A stretch of DNA of 39,476 nt from Purshia tridentata (Eukaryota > Streptophyta > Magnoliopsida > Rosales > Rosaceae), in contig QANT01008179.1 of assembly GCA_003254885.1 (NCBI GenBank), positions 7,800 to 47,275 on the forward strand, read 5' to 3'. The notes under the pieces are model-generated. The model was not told the DNA's origin. It ran no database searches and was given only the letters and a program-made list of their open reading frames with translations. Position numbers and translations under genes: made by a program. Shown piece by piece: positions 33,196 to 39,476 of this stretch. The number at the start of each line of letters is the position of its first letter. Within the stretch, counting starts at the first letter, position 1.

Positions 33196-33596
33196 GAAAA
33201 ATGTTTGGGTCCTCAAACTTGAGGACCAACCTTGTCCTCAAGTCCGTTAAAAATCATAGTTTTGTAATGTCGGTTCAAGATCGAAACCGTTCAATTTTTA
33301 GATTACCTAATAAAGATCATCTCCACAAAAAATCAACTCAATCAGAAATCATTTAGTTGTACAATTGTTAAAGAATAAATACAAGGTCATAATTAAAAGA
33401 CCAAACTATGTATCTATTCGTTAACAGTTATATAACCAAATGATTTCCGATTGAGTTGATTTTTTCCAGGAATGATCTTTATTAGGTGATCTAAAAATTG
33501 AATGGTTCTGATCTTGAGCAGGTATGACGGAACTATGATTTTTTGTGGGCTTGAGGACAAGGTTGGTCTTCAAGCTTGAGGACCCAGGCATTGTCC
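33196..33596. mobile_element. Mutator-like MITE, 401 bp, with about 150-bp terminal inverted repeats
   Basis: The left end GAAAAATGTTTGGGTCCTCAA matches the reverse complement of the right end, GGACAATGCCTGGGTCCTCAA. Pairing continues through ACCAACCTTGTCCTCAAG, AAAAATCATAGTT, TTCAATTTTTAGAT, CCTAATAAAGATCAT and AAAAAATCAACTCAATC, almost to the centre. A perfect 9-bp target duplication ATTAATGAT flanks it at 33187-33195 and 33597-33605. Long TIRs with a 9-bp duplication assign it to the Mutator superfamily. It has no coding capacity. Confidence 0.93.
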
Positions 33597-33605
33597 ATTA
33601 ATGAT

Positions 33606-34124
33606 TGTTTCAATTCAACATGATGACATGCATAAAAATGAATGGGATAAATATTTATCTTATTCACTTATGCCTTGGCCTCTCTGTTCACATCCGATTA
33701 AACCGATGGTTATGGGGGCACAACTTTGTAACTGTGTTGTTCTTATTCTAACAAGGACAAATAGGTCATAAACAGTAAAGACTTTGTGAATGATTAATAT
33801 GTTGTCTACCCCAAACTTTCGTGAACCGAAACAAGTATTTTAGGATGAAAGCTAGAAACAAACAAGTGCTATATATAATACACTTATCATGTGACAGAAA
33901 TACATAACAATCAAAATAAATTGAAAGAAGCATAATATATAAAATCATAGAACATAGTCACTTGTGACTTGACAAACCTAAGTAAAAGGATCCAAAAATA
34001 TCACCTATAAGCATTTGTGAGACAACCACATTGAAATTCAAGTATTCATCATATAATTAAGGTTTAGAAACTGCAGAGTATAATTAAGAGTCACCAAGCT
34101 GCTCACAAAGATGTAAGAAGTTTA
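33606..34124. other. Intergenic stretch 3' of the F-box gene
   Basis: AT-rich sequence between the Mutator-like MITE and the F-box stop codon. It presumably includes the F-box 3' UTR. No other signal was recognised. Confidence 0.5.
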
Positions 34125-35255
34125 TCACTGCCTGCATAATAAGGTTTCTAGGGTTACAAAACAGCCATCATCTAAGTTGAACACTCCCATTTTTCTCAGT
34201 GAGCTTCTTGATGATTTTTGCTTATGCCAATAAGAGATATAAATGCAATTCCTTTGGAATGCAGGGAAATCTTGAGCAGAAGCAGAGAAGCAGCAATCTT
34301 CACCCACAAACAATATTCGATCGCCCAGAGACTCCATCTCAACCCATTGCTTCTCAAAAACATTCAACTTATAAACCTTGAACCGAACGGCCTCACTGTT
34401 TTCTTCACAAAAGTCCCGGTATCTATCGATTAAAATTAGGTCTCCAAATGATTCTACCAAGTACTTATGGTCATCACCAAAACAAGTATCTATTTGCGGA
34501 GACGCAATGGTTTTGAGGTTCAAAGAAGAATCAGCAACCACAGCCCTACCATCCTGGTCAACAGCATAGAACTTCCCTTGGTAAAAAATAACATCTTCAT
34601 ACTTGCACTGAGACACTCCATCATAGATTGGGGTGCAGTAGTTTTCAGTGTCATCATCAACACCTAATTTGTAGTGATATAGTGTTCCGAAATCAACAAA
34701 CATGAGCGCAGGGAAATTGGAATTCGAGGACATGGCCACTCTCCAATGGAAAACATGATTGTCCTTGGAAAGATATAGAGCTTTCGCCATTTCAGTGACA
34801 CGAAAATCCAATGTGTTCAATGCTTTTGGGAGTGACTTGGGTAGCTCATCATCCAAGGAGTATGGGGAGAGTGGATGTAGCAAATGAGATGCACGTCCTA
34901 GTTCTCCTTCTTTGACCTTAATAACCCAATTCCCCGTAATAGAATTGGAAATCCAAATCCAAGTCCAAGTCCGAGAGAGATTGGGAATGAAAGGTGGAGG
35001 TGTTGGTGGAGGTTCGAGATAATAAACTACGCTTTCAGAGAGGGTCAGATTCAAAGTTTTCTTGCCAAAACCGCGAAATAGGATGGAGGAAGGGAGTTGT
35101 TTCTGGAATGGAGGAATGGAGGAGCGCCATGAGTGACAGACCGCACGGAATCGAGAGACATCAAGTTTAGTATTAAGGCGATTTCCAATGTTCTCTAATA
35201 GTTCATTAGGAAGATCGCTTAATGGACTCACCATGTTATCTTCAACAATCAACAT
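34125..35255 (-). CDS. F-box protein with DUF295 domain (SKIP23-like)
   Basis: Intact single-exon frame of 376 codons. An N-terminal F-box spans about residues 11-50 (LSDLPNELLENIGNRL, then DVSRFRAVCHSWRSSIPPF). F-box proteins of this type bind an SKP1-like adaptor and act as substrate receptors of SCF ubiquitin ligases. The rest is the plant DUF295 region: a Pro-rich segment near 83-92 (PPPTPPPFIP), WVIKVKEGELGRASHLLHPL near 110-130, then a beta-propeller-like part with IFYQGKFYAVDQDGRAVVAD near 225-245 and VGEDCCFSASAQDFPAFQRN with CIYISYWH and GVFNLDDG near the end. An alternative start is Met8. Substrates of this expanded family are mostly unknown. The upstream side (35256 onward) carries a TA/CT microsatellite and a tandem duplication that could affect its promoter. 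It could be expressed weakly or be a young family member; no disabling change was seen. Confidence 0.92.
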   Translation of the reverse strand: MLIVEDNMVSPLSDLPNELLENIGNRLNTKLDVSRFRAVCHSWRSSIPPFQKQLPSSILFRGFGKKTLNLTLSESVVYYLEPPPTPPPFIPNLSRTWTWIWISNSITGNWVIKVKEGELGRASHLLHPLSPYSLDDELPKSLPKALNTLDFRVTEMAKALYLSKDNHVFHWRVAMSSNSNFPALMFVDFGTLYHYKLGVDDDTENYCTPIYDGVSQCKYEDVIFYQGKFYAVDQDGRAVVADSSLNLKTIASPQIDTCFGDDHKYLVESFGDLILIDRYRDFCEENSEAVRFKVYKLNVFEKQWVEMESLGDRILFVGEDCCFSASAQDFPAFQRNCIYISYWHKQKSSRSSLRKMGVFNLDDGCFVTLETLLCRQ

Positions 35256-35413
35256 TGAGAATTAAACACACGATGGAAGAAGAGAAAAAGAAAGATATAT
35301 GGGAATTATATTATATTGGAAATTAGTATTGAGAATTAATATTGATGATCAAACATCGATGTATTGAGCAGCAAGCAACTGCATGTGCTCGATTTTGATT
35401 GAGAAATCAGCGC

Positions 35414-35455
35414 TTATATATATATATATATCTCTCTCTCTCTCTCTCTCTCTCT
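35414..35455. repeat. (TA)n(CT)n microsatellite
   Basis: A TA run followed directly by a CT run, about 160-200 bp upstream of the F-box start codon. On the gene strand it reads (AG)n(TA)n. The second duplicate has only a short TA run at the same place (near 35737), so the tract expanded in copy 1 or shrank in copy 2. Confidence 0.95.
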
Positions 35456-35850
35456 AAATGGAGAAAGTCTTTCTTAATATATTCTTAGTCATAAAATAAT
35501 CCAATATACACTGCGAAAATGAGCATTATTAGTGGGCAGTGCCATTACATCACTATAAGTCCTAACTTCTTGTTAAATTAAACCTTCCACATATATAAGG
35601 CTTCCAAAAACACAGCTTTTCTAATTCAACTGTTAGGTGAAGATGCTCAATAAATATATGTAACTATAGATCAAACATGAAAGTATTGAGCAGCAAGCAA
35701 CTGCATGTGCTCGATTTTGATTGAGAAATCAGCGCTTATATATATATCTAAAAGGAGAAAGTCTATCTTAATATATTCTTAGTCATAAATAATCCAATAT
35801 ACACTGCGAAAATGAGCATTATTAGTGCGGCAGTGCCATTACATCACTAT

Positions 35851-36155
35851 GGCCTCGTTTGGTGTCTAGGATTGGATTGGAAAAGATAAATGGTAAATTT
35901 ATGTGTATTTAAGGAAAAAGATGGAGTGTTTTTCTAACTTAAAGGAAGAAGATGGAAAGAATATGGCTTAGCTACAAGGAAAATGTTATCCTTGCTAATC
36001 CCCACCATTTTGAGGGGATTGGAAAGGATAATTTTTCTTCATAATTTATCTATTTTATTCCCATCTTCTTTCTTCAACTTAGAAATTTCTTCTTCAAATG
36101 CACATAAATTTGCTACTTATCATTTCCAATCCAATCCTAAACACCAAACGAGGCC
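35851..36155. mobile_element. MITE, 305 bp, PIF/Harbinger-like, with visible empty site
   Basis: Terminal inverted repeats GGCCTCGTTTGGTGTCTAGG and GGCCTCGTTTGGTGTTTAGG (right end reversed), continuing ATTGGATTGGAAA, with pairing for over 60 bp. It lies between TAT (35848-35850) and TAT (36156-36158). The duplicate at 35347-35668 reads CACTATAAGTCC without it, so the 3-bp TAT duplication is directly shown. A 3-bp duplication and GGCCTCGTTTGG ends suggest PIF/Harbinger (Tourist-like), although TAT is not the usual TWA. Confidence 0.92.
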
Positions 36156-36470
36156 TATAAGTCCTAACTTCTTGTTAAATTAAACCTTCCACATATATAA
36201 GGCTTCCAAAAACACAGCTTCTCTAATTCAACTATTAGGTGAAGATGCTCAATAAATATATGTAACTATACAAAATCCTTAGCCAAATCAACATTGGACC
36301 AAGGATATATAACACTCCTCACATATAGGGCCCTCGATCAGATTATACACATGGAACAATTTTTTAGAGACTAGATCGACTCCTTACTTCTTTTATCATA
36401 CTGAACAATATTCTAACAAAAAAGTTTAACTTATTAAGTAGAAAGGGCGTTCAATAAATATATAGTTTTT

Positions 36471-36773
36471 ACTCTCGTTTGGTGTTTAGAATTGGATTGG
36501 AAAAGATAAATGACAAATCATGTGTATTTAAAGAAAAAGATGGAGTGTTTTTTAACTTCAAGGAAGAAGATGAAAAGAAAATGGCGTAGCTATAAGGAAA
36601 ATGTTATCCTTTCTAATCTCCACCATTTTCAGGGAATTGGAAAGGATAAGTTTTCTTCATAATTTATCTATCTTATTCCTATCTGCTTTCTTCAAGCTAG
36701 TAATTTCTTCCTCAAATATACATGAATTTGTTATTTATTCTTTGCAATCCAATCCTAATAATCAAACTAGTTC
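36471..36773. mobile_element. Second, diverged copy of the same MITE family
   Basis: Collinear with 35851-36155 over its whole length, in the same orientation. Shared blocks include CTCGTTTGGTGTTTAGAATT, GGATTGGAAAAGATAAATG, AAAAAGATGGAGTGTTTTT, GGAAAATGTTATCCTT and ATTGGAAAGGATAA. The ends have decayed (ACTCTCG... and ...AAACTAGTTC), which suggests an older insertion. Confidence 0.88.
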
Positions 36774-36839
36774 GATCAATATTATGGACTAATGCTTTTT
36801 TCATATCTCTTTACTATATTTTATTTTGACTTTTTCTTT

Positions 36840-37150
36840 CTCGGTATTAGGATATATTCAAAAGAATACTACATTCGTCAAATTTTGTACAAATCTATGA
36901 TACATTCAAGCATATTTAGAAAATCTTATTCAATTTGAATTTTGATGGAAATAAAAGATTTGAAAAATCTAGTTGTAATCAATTGGGATTTTAAAGAAAT
37001 TTTACAAAATCCTGTGGCATTCAATTAAGATTTTAAGAGAATCTTATAAAATTCAGAAATTTTAAAAAAGATCATGACATTAATTAATTGAATTCATTAA
37101 TCGGTAGAATTCGTTTAATTTTTGGGTGCGAGGTATAAATACCAAAGCTT
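36840..37150. repeat. AT-rich short imperfect repeats
   Basis: Repeated variants of ATTTTAAAGAAATTTTACAA, ATTTTAAGAGAATCTTATAA and GAAATTTTAAAAAAGATC, separated by CAATTGGGATTTT/CAATTAAGATTTT. The pattern is like subterminal repeats of plant MITEs, but no element ends were found. Confidence 0.4.
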
Positions 37151-37266
37151 ATAACAAATCCACCTTTGCCCTCTTGGGATTTTATGAGACTACTCTCTAG
37201 GTCTTCACGTTAGGTTCCCGCTCGGCTCCTCCTCCCTAGCAATCTTTCTCTTCCAAGCAAACTGTA

Positions 37267-37690
37267 TGGACCTAATTTTGCACTTTTTAGAAATGGGCAT
37301 GGGCTAGTTGGAGGAAATGAGCCGTTGCAAGCCCGACCCAATAAATGAAGAAAGTCAAAAGCCTAAAAGGGACCAATAAGGAAATGGGCCAGGAATAAGT
37401 CGAAAGCCCAGTTTCTAGAAGCGTCTCAGGCCGTGCCCAAACCACCAGGTTCAGACCAAAGGAAGATCAATCTCACCCAAACAAGGAATCGAGGTATATC
37501 CTCAGAAAATCAAAAGTCATAACCCCTCAAGATTCTTACTCGTTACAACTCTAGCTTGAATCAGGATTCTTGGGATCCAAGGCACTAATTTTAGGGTTTT
37601 ACCACTATAAATAAAGGCTTTGAGTCCCCAAGAACAAACCTTTGACCCTTAGAAAATTGAAGAGATAAGGCATCCCAGGTTCAAATTAAT
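37267..37690 (+). mobile_element. Possible LTR (U3-R part) of a retrotransposon
   Basis: GC-richer non-coding sequence with a good TATA element (ACTATAAATAAAGGC, about 37602) placed as in LTR promoters, after a region of the AAGCCCGACCC / GGGCCAGG type. No LTR pair, primer-binding site or coding sequence was found, so this may also be an ordinary promoter-like sequence. Confidence 0.35.
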
Positions 37691-37929
37691 CATTTTTATA
37701 TATGTGTAACATCCATGTTACCTAAGTAACAAATATTGAAAAAAGAAGAAGGATCAATTACAAAAAAATCAATAAATAATTTCAATGTTATATATTAGTT
37801 AATGAACTTTTTCAAAAATACCATAATAGTCACAAGGGACCAAATGAAATACGTGAAATTATAAGAAGTAACAACTAGACTCAAAAGAAAGAAGTATTTA
37901 CACTCATTACTACTATGATGTTGATGTCA

Positions 37930-38160
37930 ACCACATATTACAATTTTAAAGACTACAATTAGGTCAATGATAACTATAAAGTGACACATAGCAAATTTAA
38001 CTTAAATAATATATTACAATTTTAAAGATTATAAATAGGTCAATCTATGCTACCACTACCACCGTGCTTACCCATCGATGATGTCAGCAATATATCCTAA
38101 TTTGAAAATTACAAATAGGTCAATAGCTAACCAGAAGTTGACACATGTCCAAAGTTAAGT
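37930..38160. repeat. Degenerate tandem repeats, unit about 90 bp
   Basis: Three successive units share ATTACAATTTTAAAGACTAC, ATTACAATTTTAAAGATTAT or AATTTGAAAATTACA, each followed by AA(T)TAGGTCAAT. Two also share TGACACAT followed by A-rich sequence and GTTAA or TTAACTTAA. Confidence 0.6.
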
Positions 38161-39350
38161 TAACAAGGTAACTAACTATGATTGACAAACTAATACTAGA
38201 CTAAAATGAATGTACATCAAATTGGTTATGTGACATTCACCATTTTTAAAGCTAACTAACTTACTAACTGTTATTAATTAACAAACTGATTAATATTATT
38301 TAGTTAAGAAACTAATCGAACTATATAATCATCACATAATATAATGTCTTCCCAACCTAATTGAACTAGATATGAAATCGCCGTTCACAGTCGGAAATTG
38401 GAAATTTCTAGCAAGATCCAACATTTTGCAAATTATATAAAAATTAGAAGAACCTGTAGCCAGCAGAAAAAAAGTTAAGATTTCTTCAAAATAAAATAAA
38501 AACCTAAACTACTGAAACAAAAACAATGAAATCCAATCACTACCTAACTCAAACATCTTAACAAAACCTAATCTAATTTCCAAGTACTAAAATAAACCTC
38601 CACATAATGAGTTTGCAAGAAAAAAAAATCATACGCAATTATAAATAACACAAACCAACTCAAACAATGCACATTCACTAATTAGTAAAAGAGCACACAA
38701 ATCCAACCAAAAAAATACAAGTAATTGAGAAATTAAAAACTCTAGCTTGCATCAAAAGTCAATATATATCTTCAAAATAACAATAAAAACCTAAACATAT
38801 ACTGTCACACAAATACTGAAATAGATACTATCACACAGAAATCAAAGCAGATATTGTTACATAGATATTGAAATAAATACTGCACAACCTATAATCACCC
38901 TTAAAACTTTTATAAACTCAAAATGAAGAGAAACTAAACTTAGAATAAAAAATAAAAATTAAAAAAATAAATTGAGAACAATGAATGTATGACAGCGTAC
39001 AAAACAACAAAATTAATATATAACTGTGTGATAGTATATGAAAACAACCTAATTAACATATAAAACTTCAATTCAATATTTTTGAATTTCTAGAAGACCA
39101 ACCCCCATGGGCTGAAATGACTATGTTTTAATTCTTTATTTTGATTATTGTTTAGATACTAAAAGTGTAAAAACATAACTTAAAATACTCATATTCTAAA
39201 GAAATGAAAACCCAAAACAGTGATTGCAAGACAATTACTGAATTTAAGTTTCTAGTTAAATAATAATGGTTATAGATTTCAATAACTACGAAAAATCTAA
39301 CAAACAACCATATCACTAACAAGTCAGCAAGCTAACACATAATCATAAGT
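38161..39350. other. AT-rich intergenic stretch, no gene seen
   Basis: Long A-rich and T-rich runs with scattered short repeats such as ACTGTCACACAAATACTGAA, TACTATCACACAGAAATCAA and GTTACATAGATATTGAAAT (38800-38880). Nothing coding was recognised. Confidence 0.6.
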
Positions 39351-39476
39351 AGGGCTGGGGAACCGAACCGAACCGAACCGAAAATGATGAATCGAGTACC
39401 GAACCGAACTCCCCGGTTAGCTTGCATGGAAACCGAAACTGAAACCGAAACCGAGAATGATGAACCGAGTACCGAG
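39351..39476. mobile_element. CCGAA-repeat sequence, possible hAT-type element end, cut by the window edge
   Basis: Starts TAGGGCTGGGGAACCGAACC and continues with ACCGAACCGAACCG, two ATGATGAA(T/C)CGAGTACCGA units and ACTGAAACCGAAACCGA. TAGGG(C/G)TGGG-type starts are, as I recall, common for hAT non-autonomous elements in plants. Only one end is inside the window, so the assignment is tentative. Confidence 0.45.

Larger units (their letters stand above)
35347..36270. repeat. Tandem duplication, about 322 bp, upstream of the F-box gene
   Basis: Copy 1 is 35347-35668 and copy 2 is 35669-36270, interrupted by a MITE. Both start GATCAAACAT, share GAGCAGCAAGCAACTGCATG, AATCAGCGCTTATATATATA, CCAATATACACTGCGAAAAT, ATCACTAT...AAGTCCTAACTTC and AGGTGAAGATGCTCAATAAA, and end TATGTAACTATA. 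Copy 1 carries a longer TA/CT microsatellite. Confidence 0.95.

Noticed and set aside
34199..34667. Plus-strand open frames over the F-box gene
   Set aside because: Shadows of the intact 376-codon minus-strand F-box gene, with no motifs of their own.
1..39476. CRISPR arrays, bacterial-type operons, defence or biosynthetic clusters
   Set aside because: The window is intron-rich plant nuclear DNA. No spaced short palindromic repeats or co-directional compact genes exist here.

Overview
The window is nuclear DNA of a flowering plant, almost certainly a eudicot. It is AT-rich, has GT-AG introns and plant-type repeats, and its three protein genes belong to plant families. A rosid such as a Rosaceae species is my guess only; no marker here settles it.

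Layout. (1) Positions 1-18571, plus strand: the 3' 22 exons of a full-length peroxisomal ABC transporter of subfamily D (ABCD1, also called PXA1, CTS or PED3). It imports fatty acyl substrates into the peroxisome for beta-oxidation. The 22 exons join in one open frame of 1146 codons. Roughly the first 190 residues lie upstream of the window. Its introns hold much transposon debris: a small inverted-repeat element, a 5'-truncated LINE with a target-site duplication, an antisense LINE relic, a foldback element, an antisense Ty1/copia pol relic and two antisense tRNA-derived SINEs. (2) 18572-23800: intergenic, with the ABCD1 3' UTR, an isolated antisense exon-like segment, an alternating purine-pyrimidine tract, a pyrimidine/purine hairpin and a 1.08-kb Mutator-like element. 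(3) 23800-31440, plus strand: a short FAR1-type gene (FAR1 DNA-binding domain plus coiled coil, no transposase domain). Its start codon is unclear. Downstream lie a Ty1/copia gag relic carrying a nested SINE, a second LINE 3' end, and possible 3' UTR exons near 31.0 kb. (4) 31440-34120: transposon debris, including an antisense copia LTR next to a primer-binding site and a 401-bp Mutator-like MITE with a 9-bp duplication. (5) 34125-35255, minus strand: an intact single-exon F-box/DUF295 gene. (6) 35256-39476: a 322-bp tandem duplication upstream of the F-box gene. One copy has gained a 305-bp MITE and the other keeps the empty site. A second, older MITE copy, LTR-like sequence and AT-rich repeats follow, and the window ends in a CCGAA-repeat element.

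The three genes do not form a pathway. I found no defence system, biosynthetic cluster, CRISPR array, rRNA or tRNA gene. The most informative content is the record of transposon insertions, several with exact target-site duplications, and at least six separate local tandem duplications. All coordinates and splice sites were read by eye, and family assignments rest on remembered family features, not database searches.
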